A stretch of 35,317 nucleotides of DNA from Rhodospirillaceae bacterium (GCA_002731375.1 PCBT01000082.1:1-35317), one strand, 5' to 3'; positions 1 through 8,892 are shown, numbered from the stretch's first letter. Notes: generated by a model from the sequence alone, not told the origin. Numbers and translations are program-made.

Positions 1-333
1 GCTCCGTTGACGGCTTTGGGCTGCGAGGTCATGGCGGTGCCTTGGGGCGGCGATGGCCGGATCGAGCCGGCGGCGGCATTGCAATGTCTGGCTGAACGCG
101 GCATCACACGGCTGTTGGTGGAAGGGGGAAGCGCCGTCGCAACGGCTTTTTTGGCCGCTGGATTGGTTGATAGTCTTGCTTGGTTCCGCACACCAGGCTT
201 GATGGGCGGCGATGGTTTGCCGGTTTTTGGTGCCCTGGGCTTGACCGTACTGGACCATATGCCGCGCTTTCAACGGCAGGGAATTGAAAACTTGGGTGAT
301 GATGTACTGGAAAGCTACGTCCAACGGGGCTAA
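1..333 (+). CDS. ribD: RibD reductase domain, C-terminal part (5' end outside window)
   Basis: This is the end of the bifunctional diaminohydroxyphosphoribosylaminopyrimidine deaminase / 5-amino-6-(5-phosphoribosylamino)uracil reductase, which performs the second and third steps of riboflavin synthesis. Only the last 110 residues are visible, and the frame is open to the window edge. The segment TRLLVEGGSAVATAFL is the typical C-terminal reductase-domain motif, followed by the usual short tail. The TTG and ATG codons inside are not starts, because the reductase fold begins far upstream. The stop lies 8 bases before ribE, which fits one operon. The family call is confident; nothing can be said about the deaminase half. 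Confidence 0.9.
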   Translation, partial: APLTALGCEVMAVPWGGDGRIEPAAALQCLAERGITRLLVEGGSAVATAFLAAGLVDSLAWFRTPGLMGGDGLPVFGALGLTVLDHMPRFQRQGIENLGDDVLESYVQRG

Positions 334-341
334 ATAGGGGT

Positions 342-947
342 ATGTTTACTGGCATTATCACAGATATCGGCCGGGTCGATCAGGTCGAGCCCGCCGGCGA
401 TACGAAATTCGTCATCGCCTCCTCGTACGACAGCGCCTCGATCGTCATCGGCGCCTCGATCTGTTGTTCGGGGGTATGCCTGACTGTGATTGACAAGGCG
501 CCGGGTTGGTTCTCGGTCACCGCTTCGGCGGAAACCTTGGACTGCACCAACCTGGCGGATTGGGCGGTGGGTAGTTCGATCAATTTGGAGCGGGCCCTGA
601 AAGTCGGCGACGAACTGGGCGGGCATATCGTCTCGGGTCATGTGGATGGCGTGGTGGAGATTTCGGGCGTAGTGGCGGATGGGGACAGCCTGCGTTTCCG
701 TTTCAGCCTGCCTGATGATCTGGCGCCTTATATAGCGCCCAAGGGCTCAGTCTGCCTGAACGGCGTCTCCTTGACCGTCAACGAAGTGGACGAGGATGGG
801 TTTGGCATCAATATTATTCCTCATACTCAGGAAAAGACTACCTTCGATGCCGCCAAGGCCGGTGACCGGGTCAACCTGGAAATCGATGTGCTGGCCCGCT
901 ATGTGGCCCGCTTGGCCCAAAGTTCGGCGCAAAAGGAGACACTGTGA
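342..947 (+). CDS. ribE: Riboflavin synthase alpha chain
   Basis: The 201-residue protein dismutates two 6,7-dimethyl-8-ribityllumazine molecules to riboflavin, the last step of the pathway. It begins with the family hallmark MFTGIITDIGRV. It has the two tandem lumazine-binding barrels expected: the first around residues 1-90 with GGHIVSGHVDGV at its end, the second around 95-190 with the SLTVNEVDEDGF segment. Length is normal for the family (about 200). The stop overlaps the GTG start of the next gene by 4 bases (GTGA), so the two are probably translationally coupled. The AAGGAG at about 933-938 serves the following gene. Confidence 0.95.
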   Translation: MFTGIITDIGRVDQVEPAGDTKFVIASSYDSASIVIGASICCSGVCLTVIDKAPGWFSVTASAETLDCTNLADWAVGSSINLERALKVGDELGGHIVSGHVDGVVEISGVVADGDSLRFRFSLPDDLAPYIAPKGSVCLNGVSLTVNEVDEDGFGINIIPHTQEKTTFDAAKAGDRVNLEIDVLARYVARLAQSSAQKETL

Positions 948-2071
948 GCGACGTTATCGAAAAAGATCAAACATATCTGTCGAGGATAGAGGATATTTTG
1001 GACGATGCCCGCCAGGGCAAGATGTTTATTCTGGTTGATGATGAAGGCCGGGAGAACGAGGGCGACCTGATTATCCCTGCCGCCATGGCGACGCCGGAAG
1101 CGATCAATTTCATGGCCCGTTATGGCCGGGGCCTGATCTGCCTGTCCCTCAATGGGGAACGGGTGGAAAAGCTGGGCCTACCCTTGATGGCACAGCGTAA
1201 TGAATCCCGCCACGGCACCGCCTTCACCGTCTCGATCGAGGCGCGGCAGGGTATTTCGACCGGCATCTCCGCCGCTGACCGGGCGCGCACCGTGGCCGTG
1301 GCCATTGATCCTGACAGTGATGGGACCGATATCGCGACACCGGGGCATATTTTTCCTTTGCGGGCGCGCGACGGCGGCGTTCTGGTCCGTGCCGGCCATA
1401 CGGAAGCGGCGGTGGATGTGGCGCGGATGTCCGGTTTGCTGCCGGCCGGCGTGATCTGTGAGATCATGAACGATGACGGCACCATGGCCCGCATGCCCGA
1501 TTTGGTGAAGTTCGCGCAGTTCCACGGATTGAAGATCGGCACCATTGAAGACTTGATTGAATACCGCCGGCGGACAGAGACCTATGTGGAACGCCGTACA
1601 GAGGCGCGCATTGACTCGGTTCATGGTGGTGAATTCCGTGCCGTCGTCTATGTTAACAAAATTGCCTATTCCGAACATATTGCCTTGGTGAAGGGCGACG
1701 TCAGCGCGCCTGGACCGGTACCCGTGCGTATGCATGCCCTGGATGTCTTGAGCGACGCCCTGGGTGACAAGGCGGGTAAGGCGGGGTTGCTGCAATCGGC
1801 CATGAACCTGATCGCCGATGACGAACGTGGCGTTGTCGTGCTGATCCGCGAGGCCTTGCCAACGGCTGTTTCCGACCAGATCCGCCGCAAGGCCGGGGAG
1901 GATGTGCCCCATCGGGTGGAGCTGCGCGATTATGGTATTGGGGCGCAAATTCTGTTTGATCTTGGGGTTCGGGAAATGGAGCTGCTGACTAATTCCGACT
2001 ACGACATCGTTGGCATCGAAGGCTATGGACTGACCATCACCGGCACGCGCCCCATTCCCATCGACGACTAA
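944..2071 (+). CDS. ribB: 3,4-dihydroxy-2-butanone 4-phosphate synthase with degenerate GTP cyclohydrolase II-like domain
   Basis: Residues 1 to about 210 form a complete DHBP synthase, which makes the four-carbon unit for lumazine from ribulose 5-phosphate. The acidic motif DDEGRENEGDLI and the segment HTEAAVDVARMSGL are present. Residues about 215-375 resemble the RibA fold (GEFRAVVYVNKIAYSEHIALVKGD near its start, LTNSDYDIVGIEGYGL near its end). However, the segment that should carry the three zinc cysteines reads MHALDVLSDALGDKAG, and the C-terminal half contains no cysteine at all; the usual LRQEGRGIGL segment is also replaced. GTP cyclohydrolase II activity is therefore unlikely. RibB proteins with an inactive RibA-like tail are known in proteobacteria. 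The GTG start has AAGGAG a few bases upstream. Confidence 0.9.
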   Translation: MSDVIEKDQTYLSRIEDILDDARQGKMFILVDDEGRENEGDLIIPAAMATPEAINFMARYGRGLICLSLNGERVEKLGLPLMAQRNESRHGTAFTVSIEARQGISTGISAADRARTVAVAIDPDSDGTDIATPGHIFPLRARDGGVLVRAGHTEAAVDVARMSGLLPAGVICEIMNDDGTMARMPDLVKFAQFHGLKIGTIEDLIEYRRRTETYVERRTEARIDSVHGGEFRAVVYVNKIAYSEHIALVKGDVSAPGPVPVRMHALDVLSDALGDKAGKAGLLQSAMNLIADDERGVVVLIREALPTAVSDQIRRKAGEDVPHRVELRDYGIGAQILFDLGVREMELLTNSDYDIVGIEGYGLTITGTRPIPIDD

Positions 2072-2115
2072 TAGCTATTCAATGAATTCCCAGTAGATTC
2101 GAGGATACGTACCAG

Positions 2116-2580
2116 ATGAGTGAGGCGCCCCATCTTCTTATCATTGAAGCCCCATACTACCGGCAAATCTCGGACGAGCTGGGAAAGGGGGCCGCGGCCG
2201 CGCTTGACGCTGCCGGCGCGACCTACGACCGCCTGGAAGTGCCTGGTGCCTTTGAAATTCCGGCCGCCATCCGAATGAACATCAAGGCCATGGAATTGGT
2301 TGGTGGGCGCCGCCGCTATGACGGCTACATCGCCTTGGGTTGCGTTATTCGTGGCGAGACGTCGCATTATGATTATGTCTGCGGCGAATGTGCCCGCGGC
2401 CTGATGGATCTGTCGTTGGAATTTTCCATCGCGGTGGGTTTCGGCGTTTTGACGGTGGAGAACGAGGCGCAGGCCTGGGCTCGTGCATCGTTGGATAAAG
2501 GTGACAAGGGCGGGGCGGTTGCGAACGCCGCTTTGCGCATGATCGAGGTGAAGCGCGAGTTTGGATATTTTCCCCGGTGA
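2116..2580 (+). CDS. ribH: 6,7-dimethyl-8-ribityllumazine synthase
   Basis: The 154-residue enzyme condenses the RibB product with the pyrimidine intermediate to form lumazine, the RibE substrate. Diagnostic segments are VPGAFEIPAAI (about residues 42-52) and GCVIRGETSHYDYV, whose His84 matches the family's catalytic histidine. Length is normal. A GAGGA stretch at about 2101-2105 lies upstream of the ATG. The gene follows ribB by 44 bases and its stop overlaps the GTG of nusB by 4 bases, so ribD-ribE-ribB-ribH-nusB-thiL reads as one transcription unit, the common alphaproteobacterial order. Confidence 0.95.
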   Translation: MSEAPHLLIIEAPYYRQISDELGKGAAAALDAAGATYDRLEVPGAFEIPAAIRMNIKAMELVGGRRRYDGYIALGCVIRGETSHYDYVCGECARGLMDLSLEFSIAVGFGVLTVENEAQAWARASLDKGDKGGAVANAALRMIEVKREFGYFPR

Positions 2581-3116
2581 GTGAAGTGATGGACGAAAAG
2601 ACCTATGGCGCGAAGACATCCGCTGGCGCAAGACGCCGGGCCTCGCGTCTGGCGGCGGTGCAGGCATTGTACCAGTTGACCTTGAACCATGGCACAGCCG
2701 ACGATGGCGAGGTCGAGGATGCGATCATTGAATTTCTGACCCACCGTCCCGGCGCTGAATTGCCTGAAGATGCATATGCCGAAGTTGACAATGATCTGTT
2801 TTCCGATCTGGTCCGAGGCACGCACCGCCATCATGGCCAGTTGGTCGACATTCTTGACGCCGTGCTGCCCCAGCGTTGGAAATTCGTACGTCTGGACCGT
2901 ATTCTGGCCGAGATATTGGGCTGTGCCACCTACGAATTGAGCCATCGCCCCGACGTGCCCGTGGCCGTGATCATCAATGAATACGTGGAGATCACCAAGG
3001 CCTTCTACGAGGGCGATGAGATCGGTTTTATTAATGGTGTCTTGCAGGAAGTAGCGCAAAACCTGCGCGCCGAGGAAGTCCTGGAACACAAGAATGAGCG
3101 GGCGAAATCCAACTGA
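2577..3116 (+). CDS. nusB: Transcription antitermination factor NusB
   Basis: NusB binds boxA RNA with NusE (S10) and promotes antitermination on rRNA operons. The all-helical signature is clear: ARRRASRLAAVQALYQL near the N-terminus, then LDRILAEILGCATYEL, and VAVIINEYVEITKAFY towards the end. The GTG start at 2577 gives 179 residues and the ribH overlap; an ATG at 2589 would give 175 residues, and the choice is open because neither has a strong ribosome site. The 3' end overlaps the thiL start by 23 bases. Adjacency to ribH is conserved in proteobacteria. Confidence 0.93.
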   Translation: MSEVMDEKTYGAKTSAGARRRASRLAAVQALYQLTLNHGTADDGEVEDAIIEFLTHRPGAELPEDAYAEVDNDLFSDLVRGTHRHHGQLVDILDAVLPQRWKFVRLDRILAEILGCATYELSHRPDVPVAVIINEYVEITKAFYEGDEIGFINGVLQEVAQNLRAEEVLEHKNERAKSN

Positions 3117-4086
3117 ACCCAGCCCGGCGCAAAAACCGGGTGAATTCGACCTAATCGGACGCTATTTCGCGCCGCTTGCCGGCCCTGGTGCGTTTGGTCT
3201 TGGCGACGATGCGGCCGTGCTGACGCCCCCGCCGGGCCAGCAATTGGTCTTCACCGCCGACGCCATTATCGCCGGCGTCCATTTCCTGGCAGATGACCCC
3301 GCCGGCGACGTGGCCGCCAAGCTGCTGGCGGTGAACCTGTCCGATCTAGCCGCCATGGGCGCGGTTGGCGCGGGTTATCTGATCACCACCGCCTGGCCCC
3401 GTGTTCTGGACGAAGACTGGATCGCGGACTTTGCCCAAGGCCTCGGCACGGCACAGGCCGAGCATGAGATAGCTTTGCTGGGCGGTGATACCGTGGCCAC
3501 GGATGGGCCCATGTGCCTTTCCCTTACAGCCATTGGCGAACTACCCATGGGCAGTGCGATACGCCGCAATGGTGCTAAGGCGGGTGACAATATTTATGTT
3601 TCAGGCCGGATCGGTGATGCCGGTGTTGGTCTGCGTATTCTGTGCGACGGCCTGATGGACGGTACCACGCCAGATCACCAGGCAGCTGTCGAGCGTTACC
3701 GCAGGCCAAGGCCACGCCTGGCTCTAGGCCAGGCCCTGCGTGGCTTGGCAAGTGCCTGCATTGATATTTCCGATGGCTTGGTTGCCGATCTGGGCCATTT
3801 GGCGGCGCAATCCCGCGCGGCCATGACGGTGGATCTAGCAGCGATACCCCTGTCCCCGTTGGCCGGTCTGATTGGTGGGGCGGCGGCAGCCATCGTGGCT
3901 GGTGATGATTATGAATTATTGTTCACAGCGGCGCCCGATGATGAGCTGCGCTTGCTTGACGCTGGGCAAGAAACCGGAACCACCGTCAGCCGCATTGGCC
4001 GAGTCACAGCGGGCCGTGGCGTCGAGGTTGTCGATGCCGCCGGGGTGAAGGTCAATCTGGCACAACCCGGCTACCGCCATTTTTAG
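3094..4086 (+). CDS. thiL: Thiamine-monophosphate kinase
   Basis: ThiL phosphorylates thiamine monophosphate to thiamine diphosphate, the active cofactor. The 330-residue protein shows the PurM/ThiL fold markers: FGLGDDAAVL near the N-terminus (Mg/ATP site), VNLSDLAAMGA, ALLGGDTVATDG, and the C-terminal ISDGLVADLGHLA and VAGDDYELLF segments. Length is typical. The start lies inside the end of nusB (23-base overlap), and the protein begins with a short polar stretch before EFDLIGRYFAP. It is the last gene of the riboflavin/nusB operon; no convincing terminator is visible directly after it. Confidence 0.95.
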   Translation: MSGRNPTEPSPAQKPGEFDLIGRYFAPLAGPGAFGLGDDAAVLTPPPGQQLVFTADAIIAGVHFLADDPAGDVAAKLLAVNLSDLAAMGAVGAGYLITTAWPRVLDEDWIADFAQGLGTAQAEHEIALLGGDTVATDGPMCLSLTAIGELPMGSAIRRNGAKAGDNIYVSGRIGDAGVGLRILCDGLMDGTTPDHQAAVERYRRPRPRLALGQALRGLASACIDISDGLVADLGHLAAQSRAAMTVDLAAIPLSPLAGLIGGAAAAIVAGDDYELLFTAAPDDELRLLDAGQETGTTVSRIGRVTAGRGVEVVDAAGVKVNLAQPGYRHF

Positions 4087-4208
4087 AGGGCCGCTAGTTC
4101 AGGTAACTGGCCGTAACCTTCCCCTAACCATTTTTTGCCATATTGCAGGCTGGTGCATCACTCAATTGGAAAACTTCCGTGGGGTCATGCGGATTTGTGG
4201 GACTAGTC

Positions 4209-4707
4209 ATGAAAAAGATCATCATCATTGTGGTCGCCTGATCGTTGTGCCGGGAGCAGCCGGCGGCGGATTGTTTTTCATGGGCGTGCTTGACGAACCA
4301 CTAGGCCCTAGCAAACCTAAAGGTGAAGGCACGGTGGCTGGCGGCGAGGGCAAGAGCAGCTGCGAGGGGAGTGCGGCCGAACAGGCCGCCGAAGCGCTGT
4401 TCGTGCAGCTGGAACCTATTTCCGCGCTGGTTATAAGTAACGGGCGGGTAAAATATCAGGTACTTTTGACGCTCAAACTGCAGGTGGCGATATTGGCGCG
4501 AAGAACGACGTTTACACGGTGTTGCCGCGTCTTCGTGATGCCATGCATACAGAATTGTTTACCGCACCAATTTTGCGTGACGAAGAGACCGGCGTGAACG
4601 ATCTGGTCGATCTGAAAAGGCGTGTATTGGGCTTGACCCGGAGTATGGTTGAAAGCGATAGCATTGAGGATGTGCTAGTTCTCAAACACAAACGGATGTG
4701 CGTTTAA
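4209..4707 (+). pseudogene. FliL-like membrane-anchored protein, broken by two frameshifts
   Basis: Three reading frames must be joined to get one sensible protein. ATG 4209 gives MKKIIIIVVA then a stop at 4239; the next frame continues LIVVPGAAGGGLFFMGVLDE, then a polar linker, then FVQLEPISALVISNGRVKYQ and VLLTLKLQV; the third frame continues GDIGAKNDVYTVLPRLRDAM to the TAA at 4705-4707. The joined product has one N-terminal membrane helix and a C-terminal domain resembling FliL (the LPRLRDAM-type motif and a final VLV segment). Each break is repaired by adding one base, to a C run near 4238 and to a G run near 4487. Either the gene is dead or the assembly has two small indels. The FliL assignment is by pattern and moderate. 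Confidence 0.55.
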
Positions 4708-4770
4708 AAAACCCGCTTCAAGCAGGAAATGGCGCTTGTTCTCTCGATAACAAGTCACTAGCTTGCGCCG

Positions 4771-5970
4771 GTGTTTAATCATCCCCAATATCATAACGTT
4801 ACCTTGCTGGCCGTTTGCCAGTCGATGTTTGCTTGTGGGCAGACGACGATGTTTTTTGTCGGCAGCCTGATCGGTGCCGAATTGGCCACGAACAAAGCCC
4901 TTGCTACCCTGCCGGTGAGCGCGGTGATCCTGGGTACGGCCCTGATGACTGTGCCGGCCTCGTTGGTGATGCGCCGGGTTGGCCGGCGGGCCGGCTTCAT
5001 GGGAGCGGCAGCGATTGGTGCTTGCGGATTTTTGACCTGCGCCCTGGCGCTCTATTCCTCGCTGTTCTGGGTGCTCTGCGTGGGTGCGCTAACAGTCGGG
5101 TTCTATCACGCCTTTTGCCAATATTACCGGTTCGCGGCCGCTGATGCGGCGACGCCCGAGTTTCGGCCAAAGGCGATTTCGCTGGTCATGGCGGGCGGCG
5201 TCGTTGCCGGTGTGCTTGGCCCCACACTGGCCGTGAACAGCCGTGAAATTGTCCCCGATATTGAGTATCTTGGCTCGTATCTGTCATTGGCGGCCTTGAC
5301 GATGTGCATCCTGGTGCTCGTCTCGTTCGTACGTATTCCCCGGCTGTCCGAGGCGGACCGGAAAGATACGGGCCGGCCATTGTTGGAGATCATGCGTCAA
5401 CCGCGCTTCATCGCGGCGGCGGGTTCGTCGATGATCGCCTATGGCATCATGTCTCTGTTGATGACCGCCACGCCGTTGGCGATGCGGGCTTGCGATCATC
5501 CTGTGGACGATGCGGGTTTCGTCATTCAGTGGCATGTGGTGGGGATGTTCGCACCATCGTTCTTTACCGGGCATTTGATCTCCCGGTTCGGCTTGATCAA
5601 GATTATGCTGACCGGCGCCATTCTGCTGTTGCTTGCCGTGGCCTCGGCGCTGCATGGCATCATGATCCTGAATTTCATGGTCTCGATGTTCTTTCTGGGA
5701 ATGGGCTGGAATTTTCTATTTGTCGGCGGCTCAACCCTGTTGACCGAGGTCCATACGCCCTCCGAGCGGGGAAAGACCCAGGCCGCGCATGATTTCATGG
5801 TTTTCGCCACCACAGCCCTGGGCTCCTTCCTTTCCGGCCAATTGTTGTTTAATTTCGGTCGGGAGCGGGTCAATTTGATGGCGTTGCCGCTTATTATCAC
5901 CGTAACCCTTCTGGTCATCTGGTTCGGATTTATCCAAAGGGCGGAGGATACGGCGGCGCCCACAGTGTGA
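4771..5970 (+). CDS. Major facilitator superfamily transporter
   Basis: The 399-residue protein is strongly hydrophobic, with about 12 predicted membrane segments in two halves separated by a charged loop around residues 190-205 (IPRLSEADRKDTGRPL). The loop VMRRVGRRAGF after the second helix is the usual MFS inter-helix motif with basic residues. The substrate cannot be read from the sequence. GTG 4771 is the first possible start after an in-frame TAG at 4759, and there is no strong ribosome site; an internal ATG at 4828 is an alternative. Co-directional with thiL, but the broken FliL-like gene lies between. Confidence 0.8.
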   Translation: MFNHPQYHNVTLLAVCQSMFACGQTTMFFVGSLIGAELATNKALATLPVSAVILGTALMTVPASLVMRRVGRRAGFMGAAAIGACGFLTCALALYSSLFWVLCVGALTVGFYHAFCQYYRFAAADAATPEFRPKAISLVMAGGVVAGVLGPTLAVNSREIVPDIEYLGSYLSLAALTMCILVLVSFVRIPRLSEADRKDTGRPLLEIMRQPRFIAAAGSSMIAYGIMSLLMTATPLAMRACDHPVDDAGFVIQWHVVGMFAPSFFTGHLISRFGLIKIMLTGAILLLLAVASALHGIMILNFMVSMFFLGMGWNFLFVGGSTLLTEVHTPSERGKTQAAHDFMVFATTALGSFLSGQLLFNFGRERVNLMALPLIITVTLLVIWFGFIQRAEDTAAPTV

Positions 5971-6058
5971 ACCGGTATAAAGCTGTACTGGCTTTCGAGT
6001 CGCAGTGTGTTAAATGGTGCAGCCGCGGCCAAAGCCCGCTAGTCGGAAGTATAAAGAC

Positions 6059-7996
6059 ATGACAGATATCGAAGGCGTCATTCCGGCGCTGGGTCAAGCA
6101 TTGGAGAAGCGCGGCTTTACCGCGTTGACGCCGGTGCAAGAGGCGGTGCTGGCGCCCGAACTGGCTGATTCCGATACTCTTGTCTCGGCCCAGACAGGGT
6201 CGGGCAAGACCGTGGCTTTTGGCCTTGCCCTCGCACCTACCTTGTTGATGGGTGAGGAGCGTTTCGTGGATGCCGAGGCGCCCTTGGCGTTGGTAGTGGC
6301 GCCAACGCGGGAGTTGGCCTTGCAGGTCAAGCGTGAGTTGGAATGGCTGTACGCGATGACCGGGGCGCTGCATGCCTCCTGTGTTGGCGGCATGGATATG
6401 CGGACCGAACGCCGGGCTCTTCAGAGGGGCGTGCATATCGTGGTCGGCACGCCGGGCCGTTTGCGTGATCATATTGAGCGCGGCTCTTTGGATGTCGGCG
6501 CATTGAAGGCGGTGGTGCTGGATGAGGCGGATGAAATGCTCGACATGGGCTTTCGCGAGGATCTGGAATATATCCTCGATGCCGCGCCAAAGCAACGCCG
6601 CACCATGCTGTTCTCGGCCACGGTGCCGCGCACTATCGTCAGCCTGGCCAAGCGTTATCAGCGTAATGCGGTGCGCATCTCGACCCAGGCTGAACAAAGC
6701 CAGCATCTGGATATCGAATACCGTGCCCTGACCGTCGCCCCCAATGACCGGGAAAACGCTATTATCAACGTGCTGCGCTATTTCGAGGCCAGGACCGCGC
6801 TGGTCTTTTGCTCCACCCGCGCCGCTGTTAACCATATGACCGCGCGCTTCAACAATCGGGGCTTCTCCGTGGTGGCGCTGTCTGGCGAATTGAGCCAGAG
6901 CGAACGCACGAACGCACTTCAGGCTATGCGCAGTGGCCGGGCGCGGGTCTGTATCGCCACGGATGTGGCCGCCCGCGGCATTGATCTGCCCAATTGCGGG
7001 CTGGTGATCCATGCCGATTTGCCAAGGAACCGCGAAGGCCTGCTGCACAGAAGTGGGCGCACGGGCCGGGCCGGGCGCAAGGGCGTCAGCGTCTTGGTGG
7101 TGCCGCATAATTGGCGCCGGCGGACCGAGCGGCTGTTGCAAGGCGCGAATATCGAGGCTATCTGGGCCCGGCCACCTTCGGTGGTCGAGGTCATGCGCCG
7201 CGATGACGAGCGTCTGCTGGCCGATCCCGGTTTGACCGAACCCGCACAGGAAGAGGAGCAAGACTTCGTCAGGGAGCTTCTGGGACGACATGGCGCCGAG
7301 CAAATCGCCGCCGCCTATGTCCGTCTATACCGCGCGGGCCGTTCCGCGCCCGAAGAACTGCTTGATACCGGACCCCGTGATCAGGGCGAACCAAAAGGTA
7401 AGCGCCGCGATGATTTCAAGAATGGCGTTTGGGTGTCCCTCTCCGTGGGGCGCAAACACCAGGCCGAACCGCGCTGGGTGCTGCCCATGCTGTGCCGCGC
7501 CGGCAACATCACCAAGCGCGAAATCGGCGCCATTAGGATCGAGCAGAACGAAACTTATGTGGAATTCTCCTCGGATGCCATCGACCGCTTTCTCGAAGCG
7601 GTGGGGCCAAGCCGCGCGGTGGAGAAAAATGTCACGGTAACGCGGCTGGACAACATGCCGAAATCGCTCGGGACCGAGCGTGACAGGCCTCAAGGCAAGA
7701 AATCGTATGGGAAGAAGGCTTTCGGGAAAAAGAAACCGTATGCTGAGGCAAGGGCTGAAACATCCGCTGAACCGGGTCTGAAGCGCAGCTTCACCCTGCA
7801 GGCCGACAAAGCGCCGGGGAACGAGAAGACCTGGGAGAAATCCGGGAGCCAGTCTCAGCCAAAGCCGAAGCCAAAACGAAAGAAACGCGGGCCCTCTCAC
7901 AAACCCAAACTCGCGAAAGCGGGTGCCAGGACGCGCATTGGCGACAAGCCCGGCTATAGCCCTCTAACACGGAAGAAGCCAAAACCTGCCGGTTAG
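6059..7996 (+). CDS. DEAD-box ATP-dependent RNA helicase with C-terminal DbpA RNA-binding domain
   Basis: The 645-residue helicase probably acts in ribosome assembly or cold-stress RNA remodelling, as DeaD/CsdA and DbpA relatives do. The motifs are in order: a Q-motif region FTALTPVQEAVL (residues about 20-31), Walker A AQTGSGKT (44-51), PTRELALQVK, DEAD at 155-158, SAT near 187, and HRSGRTGRAGR near 330. A DbpA-type domain, GVWVSLSVGRKHQAEPRWVL onwards, lies around residues 460-530. The last 110 residues are a Lys/Arg-rich disordered tail. The ATG at 6059 is preferred over the in-frame ATG 6014 because GGAAG lies about 8 bases upstream and MTDIEGVIPALG starts near the conserved core. Confidence 0.93.
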   Translation: MTDIEGVIPALGQALEKRGFTALTPVQEAVLAPELADSDTLVSAQTGSGKTVAFGLALAPTLLMGEERFVDAEAPLALVVAPTRELALQVKRELEWLYAMTGALHASCVGGMDMRTERRALQRGVHIVVGTPGRLRDHIERGSLDVGALKAVVLDEADEMLDMGFREDLEYILDAAPKQRRTMLFSATVPRTIVSLAKRYQRNAVRISTQAEQSQHLDIEYRALTVAPNDRENAIINVLRYFEARTALVFCSTRAAVNHMTARFNNRGFSVVALSGELSQSERTNALQAMRSGRARVCIATDVAARGIDLPNCGLVIHADLPRNREGLLHRSGRTGRAGRKGVSVLVVPHNWRRRTERLLQGANIEAIWARPPSVVEVMRRDDERLLADPGLTEPAQEEEQDFVRELLGRHGAEQIAAAYVRLYRAGRSAPEELLDTGPRDQGEPKGKRRDDFKNGVWVSLSVGRKHQAEPRWVLPMLCRAGNITKREIGAIRIEQNETYVEFSSDAIDRFLEAVGPSRAVEKNVTVTRLDNMPKSLGTERDRPQGKKSYGKKAFGKKKPYAEARAETSAEPGLKRSFTLQADKAPGNEKTWEKSGSQSQPKPKPKRKKRGPSHKPKLAKAGARTRIGDKPGYSPLTRKKPKPAG

Positions 7997-8017
7997 GATG
8001 TTCTGGCCTTTGAGAGA

Positions 8018-8331
8018 TTAGTCTTCTTCGCGGCCGCGGCGGCGTTCATCTTGGCTTTCGCCGCGGCGTAGGCCGTGGATATCCTCGGCGCTTGCCATGC
8101 TTAATCCTCTCGGCCTCGTCCTCGTCTCCGCTACGATGGCATTCGGTGCAATCGTCAAAGTCGCGAATACTTTCCTCCAAATGCTCCTCCCTGACATTGG
8201 AGGCAATCACCTTCGGCCTTCTCATGGCCCTGGATCAGCGTGCCGGGATTTAGGGTGATGTCGGGCGCCTGCTAAACGGCAAAGATGCCAATGATAAATA
8301 ACAGGGCAAGTACGATAAGGCGGGTCCGCAT
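8018..8331 (-). pseudogene. Remnant of a small c-type cytochrome
   Basis: On the minus strand an ATG at 8331 has an excellent GGAGG seven bases upstream and encodes MRTRLIVLALLFIIGIFAV, a membrane anchor or signal segment. An in-frame TAG at 8274-8272 follows. Beyond it the same frame continues QAPDITLNPGTLIQGHEKAE, then DCLQCQ, where a heme motif CxxCH would need His instead of Gln. A different frame then gives REEHLEESIRDFDDCTECH, a complete CxxCH heme motif, followed by an acidic and Arg-rich tail. One stop and at least one frameshift break the gene. The overall plan (anchor, two or more CxxCH motifs) fits a small multiheme cytochrome c; the exact family is uncertain. Confidence 0.5.
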
Positions 8332-8468
8332 ATCACCACCTCCAAAATATCATGACGGCCCCAATCCCGGTGTCCGAAAAGATGCAACAGACCGTCTATT
8401 GACATGGCGCCAAGGACAACGAGACCAAACGGGGCAAAATTCGCAAGCACCTCCTGCGCGGTTTTCAA
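8250..8468 (-). pseudogene. Small membrane protein remnant upstream of the cytochrome remnant
   Basis: A TTG at 8468 begins a 72-residue frame whose first half looks like a real membrane protein: MKTAQEVLANFAPFGLVVLG then AMSIDGLLHLFGHRDWGRHD. The second half overlaps the cytochrome remnant out of frame and looks random, so the natural end is probably near 8330 and has been lost. The pair (small membrane protein, then anchored cytochrome, same strand) suggests one former redox operon. The family is not recognised. Between 8469 and 8892 I see no further gene; that stretch should hold the hppA promoter. Confidence 0.3.
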
Positions 8469-8892
8469 TTTCCCTGGCTACATTAAAATTAGTAAAACGT
8501 AATATGAATATGAATTGTCGTCATGCCATGCGTCGAATTGACGCGTCTTTCAATGAGGCTATTTCTTTGCCGCGAATCGTAACCGTGGCGCCGCAAGGCT
8601 GCCTGCTAGTTCGGCCAAAATACAGCTGACGAAATCGACAATGTGGGCGCGTGTACAACTTATTCTTGGCGTTATACCTGCGAGGCCCCGTGGCTTACGG
8701 TGATACGCTTGTCGTTGCTTTCTCGGAAGTCTGCATTCTTCGTGAAGCTACGGTTGCGTTTCTAACACTTCTCTGGCATTTTCCGCGCGAATTTTCGCCC
8801 AGTGGCGAACCCGTAGGGTCAAGGCATGCTCTTTGTGCTGATTTTTCTGGCCTCACGATCATCGACAAGATCCAGCAAAGAGGATGTGACCT

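Noticed and set aside
334-341. FMN riboswitch in front of the riboflavin genes
   Set aside because: The visible gaps in this operon are only a few to tens of bases; any riboswitch would lie upstream of ribD, outside the window.
1178-1948. Minus-strand open frame opposite ribB
   Set aside because: Antisense shadow without domain signal.
5930-7303. Long minus-strand open frame opposite the helicase
   Set aside because: Rich in His, Gln and Arg with no domain pattern, as expected for the antisense of a G+C-rich gene; the plus strand has clear helicase motifs.
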